Part shown: piece after piece, positions 25,809 to 33,956 of the stretch
Layout: each line of letters starts with the position of its first letter
Position numbering within the stretch: the stretch's first letter is position 1
Source of the DNA: Arthrobacter jinronghuae
Lineage (GTDB): Bacteria; Actinomycetota; Actinomycetes; Actinomycetales; Micrococcaceae
NCBI RefSeq assembly: GCF_025244825.1
Contig: NZ_CP104263.1
Location: forward strand, 248,001 to 312,000
Reading direction: 5' to 3'
Length of the DNA: 64,000 nt
Translations under genes and position numbers: made by a program
Notes under the pieces: model-generated
Seen by the model: the letters and a program-made list of their open reading frames with translations, nothing else
Told to the model about the DNA's origin: nothing
Database searches by the model: none

Positions 25809-26920
25809 CATCCTCTCCATCCCGCGTGGCAGTTATCGGCGGTGGCATCCTCGGAGTCTCCACTGCTGTGCACCTACTCCGGGGCGGCGCCTCCGTCATC
25901 CTTGTGACCGAAGCCGACCTAGCCAGCGGCGCCTCTGGACGATCCCTGTCATGGTTGAATTCAGCCGGCCAACGCACCAACCCCTACCACAAGATTCGCG
26001 TCGCAGGCATTGACCGGTACCGCACACTCTTTGCCTCTGACCCGACCCGGGAATGGCTCCACTTTGACGGCGGCCTCCACTGGGCCGGTGATGGAGATGC
26101 CGAAACAACCAAAGCACGCCATGCTTATGAAAAAGCCCACGGCTACGATTCGAAACTCGTTAACGCACACACCGTGGGTGAATACACGACAGGAATCAAC
26201 TCCGGATCCGTGCCCACGACGGCGATCTTCAATCCCGGCGAGGGCTGGGTCAGCCTTCCGCACCTGATTGATTTCCTCATGGAGGAATTCAAAAACCGGG
26301 GCGGCCAGCTGATCACTCACGCGGGGAAGACATCCGTCCAGGTGGCCGACGGACGAGCAATCGGAGTGACAACATCCCATGGTGAGCACTACCCCGCCGA
26401 TGCAGTGTTAGTTGCATGTGGCCAGCAGACTCCTGCCGTGGTCAAGGAGCTCGGAGTGGACATCCCTGACGCCTCACCGGTATCGATGCTTGTCATCACC
26501 GAGCCCGTCACCCAGAAAGTGCGGCCAGTCATGAACACCCCCCGCGTTGCACTGAGGCCGAACCCCGGCAACACCCTTGCGCTCGACCATGACTGGTATG
26601 AGGAAAGCATTACCGAGAATGTGGACGGCACCTACACGATTGCGGAAGCAATTGTGCAGCAGCTCGTGGATGAAGCTGCGGCACTCCTCGAAGGAAAACC
26701 GGCTTTGAAGCCCGCGTCGTGGAAGCTGGGACGTAAACCCATCCCAGGAGATGGTGAACCTGTCTTTGGCGAGCTGCAGGAAGTCCCCGGATGCTTCGTC
26801 GCCTTCAGTCACTCCGGTGCAACTATAGGGCTGATCGCGGGAGAGCTCCTGGCCGAAGAAATTCTGACCGATCAAAAGCACCCGATGCTCGCGACCTTCC
26901 GGCCCGAGCGCTTCCAGTAA
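25805..26920 (+). CDS. FAD-dependent oxidoreductase (DAO family)
   Basis: A 371-aa D-amino-acid-oxidase-fold flavoenzyme. The N-terminus has VAVIGGGILGVSTAVHLLRGG (dinucleotide motif), then ASGASGRSLSWLNSAG. The C-terminus contains GRKPIPGDGEPVFGEL and VAFSHSGATIGLIAGELLAEE, the second FAD-contact region (G-x-x-x-G-x-x-x-A/G). DAO relatives oxidise secondary or primary amines: glycine, sarcosine, opines or Amadori compounds. As last gene of a LacI-controlled ABC/Gfo operon, it is a good candidate for cleaving an N-substituted amino acid. The actual substrate is inference. Confidence 0.9.
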   Translation: MTSSPSRVAVIGGGILGVSTAVHLLRGGASVILVTEADLASGASGRSLSWLNSAGQRTNPYHKIRVAGIDRYRTLFASDPTREWLHFDGGLHWAGDGDAETTKARHAYEKAHGYDSKLVNAHTVGEYTTGINSGSVPTTAIFNPGEGWVSLPHLIDFLMEEFKNRGGQLITHAGKTSVQVADGRAIGVTTSHGEHYPADAVLVACGQQTPAVVKELGVDIPDASPVSMLVITEPVTQKVRPVMNTPRVALRPNPGNTLALDHDWYEESITENVDGTYTIAEAIVQQLVDEAAALLEGKPALKPASWKLGRKPIPGDGEPVFGELQEVPGCFVAFSHSGATIGLIAGELLAEEILTDQKHPMLATFRPERFQ

Positions 26921-26939
26921 CAGGACCATCTTCAACAAT

Positions 26940-27411
26940 TCAACGAAAGCTCCGGGCTGGGGTATTTGAGCCCAGCCCGGAGGGTGGACCTTCCTCTGGC
27001 ATGCCTCTAGGGGCGGACTTACTTTGCAACACCAAAATGTCTTCTTGCTTCTTCTCGATCACCACGGCATTGCCGTTTGCGGTCACTGCAAACAGGTGCA
27101 GGAGAATCAGTGTGCCCCCCGTGCTGCCTGCAGTCTCGGGATCCAGGGTCGGATAGTCGAAGTGCACTCCGATCACGGCGTTGCACCCGAGCGCGTACGC
27201 ACTTCTCTAAGGCGTTTTGCCTGATGTGGGACAGCCCAGCCAGCAAGTCGGCGCCCACATCTTTGCTCCCGCTGCTGAACCAGCCGTGGGAGTCCATCGA
27301 CACTGCGCCGTCACCCGAAATACAGCTGGAGTACCTTGTGATGTTGTGGCTCTCAAAGTGAAGCCCGAGGTGATGAGTGTGTGCGGACGAGGGGACTAGC
27401 CGGGTCGCCAA
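26940..27411 (-). pseudogene. YbjQ/DUF74-like protein, frameshifted
   Basis: Two minus-strand frames join into one recognisable protein. The upstream frame reads GDGAVSMDSHGWFSSGSKDV, GADLLAGLSHIRQNALEKCVRA; the downstream frame continues LGCNAVIGVHFDYPTLDPET and GTLILLHLFAVTANGNAVVI. This is the YbjQ pattern: G-x-G helix region, then A-N-A-V-x-G-V and a final A-x-G-T-A-V strand. The join needs one extra base near 27195, so it is a single-base loss or a sequencing error. Neither frame has a good start; the first would overlap the end of the reductase gene. Confidence 0.62.
26950..26982 (+). terminator. Operon-end hairpin
   Basis: CTCCGGGCTGGG pairs perfectly with CCCAGCCCGGAG (12 bp) around a 9-nt loop, 30 nt after the DAO stop. 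No T-run follows, so termination may be inefficient or Rho-assisted. It also overlaps the 3' end of the frameshifted YbjQ-like gene on the other strand. Confidence 0.7.
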
Positions 27412-29044
27412 GGGCCCGATGCACGGACGCGACGGCGCTTGACCCTTCGCCGACCGCTGCCGCGATGCGCTTCATAGAGCCGTGACGGACGTCGCCTGCT
27501 GCAAAAACGCCTGGCGTGGAGGTTTCAAAGGGCATAGGTTCGCGGCCCAGCGGCTGCCACTGATCCAGGGCCTGGATGGCGATGTCGGTTCCGGTGCGGA
27601 TGAAGCCCGCAGTGTCCCTGTCCAGGGTGGGCAGCCAGGCGCTGGCAGGGTCGGCTCCGATGAAGCAGAACAGGCCGCGCGCATCCACCGAACCGGCGGT
27701 ATCGATGCGGACCGAATCCAGGGCGGAGCCACCGTCCAATCCGATGATGTTCGATTCGGTATGGATACGGATCCGGGGATCCTCCCGCAGGCGGTCCACG
27801 AGGTAGGAGGACATCCGCGCACCAACCTCGGTTCCCCGCACCACCAGATGGACCTGGCATCCATGGGATGCGAGATAGAGCGCCGCCTGGCCGGCCGAGT
27901 TCGCCCCGCCGACCACAACCACCGGGTGGCCTGCGACTTGGCGCACCTCGAGGCTGGTGGCGGCGTAATAGATGCCGCGTCCCTCGAAGTCCTCCCACCC
28001 CTGCACGCCGAGACTCCGGTAGGCGGCCCCGGACGTAATCAAGGCGGTGCGGGTATGGAGGGTGGCGCCGTCGCCCAGCGTGAGCCTGAGGCCATCAGTC
28101 ATAGTCTCGAGAGACACCGCATCGCAGGGCGCCCAGATCCTCACGCCGAACTTGATCGCCTGCAGTGTGGCTTGGCGGATGAGGTCTCCGCCGGCAACTC
28201 CAAAGGGAAAACCAAGGAAGTTCTCGATTCGAGAGGTCGACGCCGCCTGGCCGCCGGGCGCAACGGCGTCGAGCACCACCGTGCTCAGCCCTTCGGAAGC
28301 TGCGTAGATGGCCGCCGCGAGCCCGGCAGGTCCGCCGCCAACGACGAGCAGGTCCGTCGCGCCCTCGTGGTGGGGCTGGTAACTCAACCCGAGCCGCTCG
28401 GCGATAGTCCCCGGCGTCGCACGCTTTATCAGCTTGCCCTGGATCAGCGCTGCCGGCAGATCATCGGCTGCGATGCCGTGGCCGTCGAGGGCACCCATGC
28501 CGTCCGGCGGGACGACGAAGACGGTATGAATCAAATCCAGACGCTCAGCGAAGCGTCGAAGAGCCAGCAGCCCGCTCGACGCTTCCGTCCCGACGAACTT
28601 GAGCGTCATGGCTGCCGGGCCCCGACGAAGCGCTTCACGGCGTTCCCAGAGAGTATGCAGAACAATTCCGCCCAGATCGTCGTCCTGGTTCATGACCAGC
28701 CGCAGGTCCTCGCGGGCCAGGCGCCGGATCCGGCCGGACTCCTTCACCCGCGCCGATAGGAGTGCGGACTGTCCGTTGAGCAGCCCGAGCTCGCCGGCGA
28801 ACGAGCGTGGCCCCAGCGTGCTGAGAACGGTTTCTTCATCCCACCACAGCGGGTCGCGGACCATTTCAATGGCCCCCGATTCCACGAGGATCATTGGATA
28901 GTTCAAATCCCCTGCGCGGAAGACATAGTCGCCGGCGTTGACGTCGGTTGGCGCGGCCATGCCGAGGAGTCTCTCCCACTGGGAGTCGGAGAGACGAGGC
29001 GCGTCACCGGTCCGCGGGGCGGGGTGCTCACTGACATCCGTCAT
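27353..29044 (-). CDS. Cyclic-nucleotide-binding domain / thioredoxin-reductase-like fusion protein
   Basis: A 563-aa two-domain protein. Residues about 22-130 form a cyclic-nucleotide-binding fold (VNAGDYVFRAGD, LVESGAIEMVRD, SFAGELGLLNGQ). Residues 230-555 are a thioredoxin-reductase-like flavoprotein with FAD motif VVGGGPAGLAAA (236-241), APGGQAASTSRIENFLGFP and NADPH motif GGANSAG (379-385). The redox CxxC of TrxB is replaced by YYAATS near 360, so it cannot reduce thioredoxin in the usual way. AAGGA precedes the ATG at 29044 by 6 nt. This fusion recurs in actinobacteria; the role is unproven. Confidence 0.9.
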   Translation of the reverse strand: MTDVSEHPAPRTGDAPRLSDSQWERLLGMAAPTDVNAGDYVFRAGDLNYPMILVESGAIEMVRDPLWWDEETVLSTLGPRSFAGELGLLNGQSALLSARVKESGRIRRLAREDLRLVMNQDDDLGGIVLHTLWERREALRRGPAAMTLKFVGTEASSGLLALRRFAERLDLIHTVFVVPPDGMGALDGHGIAADDLPAALIQGKLIKRATPGTIAERLGLSYQPHHEGATDLLVVGGGPAGLAAAIYAASEGLSTVVLDAVAPGGQAASTSRIENFLGFPFGVAGGDLIRQATLQAIKFGVRIWAPCDAVSLETMTDGLRLTLGDGATLHTRTALITSGAAYRSLGVQGWEDFEGRGIYYAATSLEVRQVAGHPVVVVGGANSAGQAALYLASHGCQVHLVVRGTEVGARMSSYLVDRLREDPRIRIHTESNIIGLDGGSALDSVRIDTAGSVDARGLFCFIGADPASAWLPTLDRDTAGFIRTGTDIAIQALDQWQPLGREPMPFETSTPGVFAAGDVRHGSMKRIAAAVGEGSSAVASVHRALGDPASPLVRTHSSPRASL

Positions 29045-29166
29045 GTTGATCCTTCCGCAGGGATGATGCTCATCCGGAGAAACGCGGAGCTGGGAGGTGG
29101 ATTGAGGATGCAGTGAGATTACCCGATTGGACCCGGAAATGGATGCCCCCGCCGGAACGTCAGACG

Positions 29167-30642
29167 CTACGACCCGGCGTCGCCGTCCCGGACCGCCGCG
29201 AGTTCCAGGACACGGTCGCGGCAGAGCCGCCAGCCGAGCATCAGCGCGGGGATGATGACCACCAGGGAAGCGATGGTCCAGGTGCCAACGGGCGAATCGA
29301 AGGCCATCAGGATCAGCACGGCGAGAAGGAACACGAGCGTGATCCAGCCGGTCACGGGAGCGCCGGGCATCCGGAATGCGGGACGTTCCAGCTCGCCGCG
29401 CTTGGCCCGCTTGGCCAGCTCCATCTGGCACAGGACAATCATGGCCCAGGTGCTGATGATGCCCAGCGACGCAACGTTCAGGACAATTTCGAAGGCGTCT
29501 GCGGGCACCACGGCGTTGAGGACGACGCCGAGGAGGGCCACCACGGCGGTCAGGGCGATACCGCCGTACGGGACACCGGCCTTGTTCATCCGTCCCGCGA
29601 ACTTCGGGGCGGAGCCGGCCACGGACATGGAACGCATGATGCGGCCGGTGGAGTACAGGCCGGCGTTGAGCGAGGACAGCGCCGCGGTGAGGACCACCAG
29701 GTTCATGATCGCGTCCACGCCGCCGACGCCGATGGAACCGAAGAAGGTCACGAACGGGCTTTCGCCGGCGTGGTAGGCGTTGTAGGGCAGCAGCAGCGAG
29801 AGCAGGACCAGGGTGCCGACGTAGAACACGGCAATGCGCACAACCACCGTGTTGATGGCCCGCGGCATGATCTTCTCCGGGTGCTCGGTCTCGCCCGCAG
29901 CGGTGCCGATGAGCTCGATCGAGGCGTAGGCAAACACCACGCCCTGCATTACGACGACGGCGGGCAGCAGCCCGTTCGGGAACAGGCCGCCGTTGCCGGA
30001 GACGAGGCTGAAGCCAACCTCCTGGCCGGCCACGGGCGTACCGAAGATCACGAAGCAGATGCCCACAATTAGGAAGGCCACCAGGGCCACTACCTTGATC
30101 AGCGCGAACCAGAATTCAAGTTCGCCGAACACCTTGACGCTGACGAGGTTCAGGCCCAGTACCAGGATCAGGGCGGCCAGGGCCCAGGTCCACTGAGGTA
30201 CGTCCGCGATGGGCGGCCAGTACTTCCGGAAGAAGTTCATGTACAGCGCGACGGCGGTGATGTCCACAATTGCGGTCATGGCCCAGTTCAGCCAGTACAG
30301 CCAGCCGGACACAAAGGCGGCCTTCTCACCGAAGAACTCGCGGGCGTAGGAGACGAACGAGCCGGTGGTGGGCCGGTGCATCACCAGTTCGCCCAGGGCC
30401 CGCAGGATCAGGAAGGCGAAGAAACCGCAGACGGCGTAGCTGATGACCAACGACGGCCCGGCCGTGGCCAGCCGGCCGCCGGCACCCATGAACAGACCGG
30501 TACCGATGGCCCCGCCAATGGCAATCATTTGCACCTGGCGGGGCTTGAGGCCCTTCTGGTAACCCGCGTCCTCGTGCTCGATACTGGTTTCGGCTGTGCG
30601 GTCGGGAGCCTTTTGCTCCGGGCTGGCCGCTTGCTGTGTCAT
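29167..30642 (-). CDS. Amino-acid permease (AAT/GabP-AnsP type)
   Basis: A 491-aa APC-superfamily carrier of the amino acid transporter (AAT) family, 12 hydrophobic segments. The N-terminal [20 protein letters not shown] is diagnostic. Other family motifs are [18 protein letters not shown] (segment 3), [36 protein letters not shown] (segment 6 and loop) and [18 protein letters not shown]. The W-x-N-W and E-x-x-x-P-x-x features suit the L-asparagine/GABA/aromatic branch. The specific amino acid cannot be fixed from sequence. It stands upstream of the CNB-reductase gene on the same strand with a 122-nt gap. Confidence 0.92.
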   Translation of the reverse strand: MTQQAASPEQKAPDRTAETSIEHEDAGYQKGLKPRQVQMIAIGGAIGTGLFMGAGGRLATAGPSLVISYAVCGFFAFLILRALGELVMHRPTTGSFVSYAREFFGEKAAFVSGWLYWLNWAMTAIVDITAVALYMNFFRKYWPPIADVPQWTWALAALILVLGLNLVSVKVFGELEFWFALIKVVALVAFLIVGICFVIFGTPVAGQEVGFSLVSGNGGLFPNGLLPAVVVMQGVVFAYASIELIGTAAGETEHPEKIMPRAINTVVVRIAVFYVGTLVLLSLLLPYNAYHAGESPFVTFFGSIGVGGVDAIMNLVVLTAALSSLNAGLYSTGRIMRSMSVAGSAPKFAGRMNKAGVPYGGIALTAVVALLGVVLNAVVPADAFEIVLNVASLGIISTWAMIVLCQMELAKRAKRGELERPAFRMPGAPVTGWITLVFLLAVLILMAFDSPVGTWTIASLVVIIPALMLGWRLCRDRVLELAAVRDGDAGS

Positions 30643-31121
30643 TGGTGGTTGTCCTTTTATCTATTTGAGCCGGCGGGGTTATCGCCGGGGTTGCAAACCG
30701 CAGCGGCAGGCGTTGAAGGGCGTTGGCGTGCGCTTACTCATGCTCTCTGGTTGTTCGGGGCTCTAACAAATTCACCCGTAGACTATGGCGCCGGTCGCAT
30801 CGCAGCGTCAAAAACGGAAGCATGGTGAGTATTTGCCACAAGGGCGTTTACGGGGCGGACCCTGTCCGGGTGGGTGTAGAACCCAGCACAGGAGGATGAG
30901 GGCCGGCTCCAGGGTGCCGCGCCCGTCGAAGCAGCTCGTTTGACGAGAATGAGACCCCAATACCCTGATGGCCTGCGGACGTAGATGGACCCGAACCCCG
31001 CAGGCAATCAGCTGGCCGAGCGGGTGCTGAGGAAACCACGGCCCCGCCCGCGGGCTGCCCGGCCCCATGGGAACCGGGCCGGGCAGATTGTGAGGGACAG
31101 GGCGGGCAGAATTGCGGAGCA
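30643..31121. other. Intergenic region with SDR-gene terminator
   Basis: This 479-nt stretch holds the promoter side of the amino-acid permease (no consensus pair seen), and at 31055-31086 a perfect hairpin that ends the SDR transcript. The open frames within it show no family resemblance. Confidence 0.5.
31055..31086 (-). terminator. Hairpin downstream of the SDR gene
   Basis: CTGCCCGGCCC pairs with GGGCCGGGCAG (11 bp, 10-nt loop), 36 nt past the SDR stop codon. No T-run on the minus strand. Confidence 0.65.
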
Positions 31122-31814
31122 CTAGAAGGGGGCGGTACCGGACCTGTCGATGAACGTGCCGGTGGGGCCGGAGCCGCCACGGGTGGCCAGCTCCACGATG
31201 GCGTCCGTTCCCTCGCGTATTGTCTGGGTGCCCTGCCGCCCGTTGAAATCAGTGGCGGTGTAGCCGGGGTCCGCAGCATTGATGCGGAGCTCCGGGAACG
31301 CCTTGGCGTATTGCACGGTCAGCATGGTGACGGCGGACTTGGAAGAGGTGTAGAGCGGCATCACCACGGTGGACTCGACGCGCTCCGGGTCGCGCGCAAA
31401 GCCGAAGGAGCCCACTCCGCTGGTGACGTTCACAACCGTTCCCTCGGCGGACTCGCGCAGGAGCGGCAGGAAAGCGTGCATCACGCGGACAATGCCCACC
31501 ACATTGGTGCCGTACACCGCCTCTGCGTCCGCTGCCGTCAGGTCCTCCGCCGGGGCGTAGGGTCCGGGAATGCCTGCGTTGTTGACCAGGACGTCCAAGC
31601 CGCCGGCAGCTGCCACGGTCTTGGCTGCGGCCTCCACAGAGGACTCATCGGTGACATCGAGCTGGACGAACGTGCCGCCGAGTGCTTCGGCCGCTTCCCG
31701 CCCGCGGATTTCATCGCGCGCCCCCATCCAGACGGTATGCCCGGCCTCGAGGAGACGGCGTGCTGTTTCATAACCCAGGCCTTTGTTGGCGCCGGTAATC
31801 AGTGTTGTTGTCAT
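31122..31814 (-). CDS. SDR family oxidoreductase (carbonyl-reductase-like)
   Basis: A 230-aa classical SDR. The cofactor motif is TTTLITGANKGLGYETARRL (TGxxxGxG at residues 7-14), NNAG near 79, the catalytic Ser in VVNVTSGVGS and Y-x-x-x-K in LYTSSKSAV. TGANKGLGYE resembles short carbonyl reductases common in soil bacteria. A divergent HTH regulator starts 102 nt away and may control it. Confidence 0.92.
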   Translation of the reverse strand: MTTTLITGANKGLGYETARRLLEAGHTVWMGARDEIRGREAAEALGGTFVQLDVTDESSVEAAAKTVAAAGGLDVLVNNAGIPGPYAPAEDLTAADAEAVYGTNVVGIVRVMHAFLPLLRESAEGTVVNVTSGVGSFGFARDPERVESTVVMPLYTSSKSAVTMLTVQYAKAFPELRINAADPGYTATDFNGRQGTQTIREGTDAIVELATRGGSGPTGTFIDRSGTAPF

Positions 31815-31915
31815 GGCTTTAGTCTTGGCCCGCTGCGGACTGATGTCGTGGCACGGGCCAGCATATGGACTGTCAGGGCCACCCAGAACCGGTTTGCGGC
31901 TGGCAGACTCTCTCC

Positions 31916-32833
31916 ATGCAGGATTCTGATTTGGGTGCCATTCTCCGTTCCTGGCGTGACCGCCTGCAGCCGGCGGACGCGGGCCTGCCCGTCTACGGGT
32001 TCAGACGGGCGCCGGGGCTGAAGCGGGAGGAGCTGGCCCAGCTGGCAGGTGTCAGTGTTGATTACCTGGTGCGCCTTGAGCAGGGCCGTGCCCGCCGGCC
32101 CTCCGCCCAGGTGGCGGCGGCACTGGCACGTGCGCTGCAGCTGAGCGACGCCGAACGCTCCCATCTCTTCGAGATTTCCGGGCTGCTTCCGCCCGGGCCC
32201 GGAGAAGTTCCGACGCATATCCCGCCCAGCGTGCAGCGGCTGGTGGCGCGGCTTGGTGAAGTACCGGTGGCCGTATTCACTGCCGCCTGGGACCTGCTCT
32301 CCTTCAGTCCGCTGTGGGCGGCGCTTCTCGGGGAGCCCGCCCCGCCCGACAAGGGCCGTCCCAATCTCCTGCGCTCGCACTTTGCCGGGAGAACGCTGGG
32401 TAGCAGCGGAATCCGGATCATCTGTCCGGAGGGCAGCCTGGAGATCTTTGAAGCCTCCCTGGTGTCGGACCTGCGCCGTGCTTACGGACGGTACCCGCAT
32501 GACCACAGGGTGCAGGAGCTGATTGCTGATCTGACTGCGTCCAGTGAGCGTTTCCGTGCACTGTGGGACAGCGGAACCGTCAGCGAGCACCAGTCCGAAA
32601 TGAAAGTGGTGCAGAACGCCGTCGTCGGGGATGTGGAGCTGGACTGCGACATTTTCACCGTGGCCGGCACGGACCTGCACATTGTCGCCTACACCGCCGC
32701 CGCCGGATCCGAAGCGGCAGGGAAACTCGATTTCCTGCGCGTCTCGGCTGTCGCGGCCACCCGCTGGGTGCGTGACCGCTCCTTGCCCGACTGCGGTGCG
32801 GCCCCTCACCATCCGCCGCGCGTAGGCGTGTGA
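31916..32833 (+). CDS. Helix-turn-helix regulator (MmyB-like ligand domain)
   Basis: A 305-aa regulator. Residues about 5-75 are an XRE-type HTH (LRSWRDRLQPADAGLP, GLKREELAQLAGVSVDYLVRLEQGR); the R-x-P-G-L-x-R-E-E-L-A motif marks the MmyB/actinobacterial class. The C-terminal 200 residues are the PAS-like MmyB ligand domain (VPVAVFTAAWDLLSFSPLWAALLG, RFRALWDSGTVSEHQ). I start at the ATG at 31916, immediately before the HTH. It is divergent from an SDR, the usual target arrangement. Its 3' end overlaps dinB by 28 nt on opposite strands. Confidence 0.9.
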   Translation: MQDSDLGAILRSWRDRLQPADAGLPVYGFRRAPGLKREELAQLAGVSVDYLVRLEQGRARRPSAQVAAALARALQLSDAERSHLFEISGLLPPGPGEVPTHIPPSVQRLVARLGEVPVAVFTAAWDLLSFSPLWAALLGEPAPPDKGRPNLLRSHFAGRTLGSSGIRIICPEGSLEIFEASLVSDLRRAYGRYPHDHRVQELIADLTASSERFRALWDSGTVSEHQSEMKVVQNAVVGDVELDCDIFTVAGTDLHIVAYTAAAGSEAAGKLDFLRVSAVAATRWVRDRSLPDCGAAPHHPPRVGV

Positions 32834-33879
32834 CCCTTCCTGGCGTCGTCGGGCATCGCCATTTCGGCCCGCAGTCCCAGCAGCCGGATCGGGCGGCCGG
32901 GTTCGATGGCCCCGGAGAGATCCAGGGCCCGGGCCAGGACGTCCTCCCGGTCGAAGGTCTCGGGGATCTTCTTCGCATGCGTCTTCGTGGTGAACGGCGC
33001 GTACCTGACCTTGAGGGTCAGCCCGATCACCGGCCGCCCTTCGGCCGCCACGTCCTTCAGGACCTGCGTGGTCAGCTCGCGGACGGCGTCGTTCACCTGG
33101 GCCGGCTCGGTGAGGTCCTGCTGGAAGGTGGTTTCCCGGCTGTGCCCGCGGGCCACCCACGGGGTGTCGTCCACAACGCTGCTGCCGTCCCCGCGCCCGA
33201 GTTCGTTGTACCAGGGGCCCATCTTCGGCCCGAACTCCGGAACCAGCGTCTGCGGATCGGCCGCGGCGAGCTCGGCAACAGTATTAATCCCCAGCTTCGC
33301 CAGCCGGCCGGAGATCTTGCTCCCGACACCCCACAGCTCCTTGGTGGGCCGCTCGCCCATGAAATCAAGCCAGTTCGCGGTGGTGAGGCGGAAGACGCCG
33401 GCGGGCTTGCCGAAGTCCGTGGCGTTTTTGGCACGGATCAGGGTGTCGCCGATGCCCACGCTGCAGTGCAGCTGCGTGCGTTCCAGGACGTCGGCCTGGA
33501 GCTGCCGGGCGTAGGCTTCCGGATCCTCCGTCTCCACCCCCACGAAGGCCTCATCCCAGCCCAGGACCTGCACGACGGCGCCGGGCTGGGCGCGCAGGGT
33601 AGCCATCACCGCGTCCGACGCCTCGAGATAGGCCTCGGCATCGACGGGCAGGAAGACGGCGTCGGGAACTTTCCGGGCCGCGATCCGCAGGGGCATCCCG
33701 GACCCGACGCCGAACGCCCGGGCCTCGTAGGACGCGGTGGACACCACGGCGCGCTCGGTGGGGTCGCCGCGGCCGCCCACAATGATCGGCTTGCCGGCAA
33801 GTTCGGGCCGCCGGAGCACTTCGAAGGCGGCGATGAACTGGTCGAGATCGACATGCAGCACCCAGGGGATAGCGTTCAC
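32806..33879 (-). CDS. dinB: DNA polymerase IV (Y-family, DinB)
   Basis: A 357-aa Y-family polymerase for translesion synthesis. The palm has LHVDLDQFIAAFEVLRRPEL (first catalytic Asp) and the second acidic pair in LGWDEAFVG, which departs from the standard S-x-D-E-A only at the first position. The thumb helix-hairpin-helix is LWGVGSKISGRLAKLGINTV, and the little finger includes GHSRETTFQQDL. Catalytic acids are intact. The tail RKGHTPTRGGW lacks a clear beta-clamp motif. This shorter form is one of two DinB types common in actinobacteria. Overlaps the HTH gene convergently. Confidence 0.9.
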   Translation of the reverse strand: MNAIPWVLHVDLDQFIAAFEVLRRPELAGKPIIVGGRGDPTERAVVSTASYEARAFGVGSGMPLRIAARKVPDAVFLPVDAEAYLEASDAVMATLRAQPGAVVQVLGWDEAFVGVETEDPEAYARQLQADVLERTQLHCSVGIGDTLIRAKNATDFGKPAGVFRLTTANWLDFMGERPTKELWGVGSKISGRLAKLGINTVAELAAADPQTLVPEFGPKMGPWYNELGRGDGSSVVDDTPWVARGHSRETTFQQDLTEPAQVNDAVRELTTQVLKDVAAEGRPVIGLTLKVRYAPFTTKTHAKKIPETFDREDVLARALDLSGAIEPGRPIRLLGLRAEMAMPDDARKGHTPTRGGW

Positions 33880-33956
33880 GCGACCAGTGTGCCCTACGCA
33901 ACGCAGAGGCGCACTGGCTTCCGCGCCGATCCGGTCGCCGGGCGGGGCAGCGACTG

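Noticed and set aside
30643..31054. Small open frames in the permease upstream region
   Set aside because: No ribosome sites, no family resemblance and composition like non-coding GC-rich DNA.
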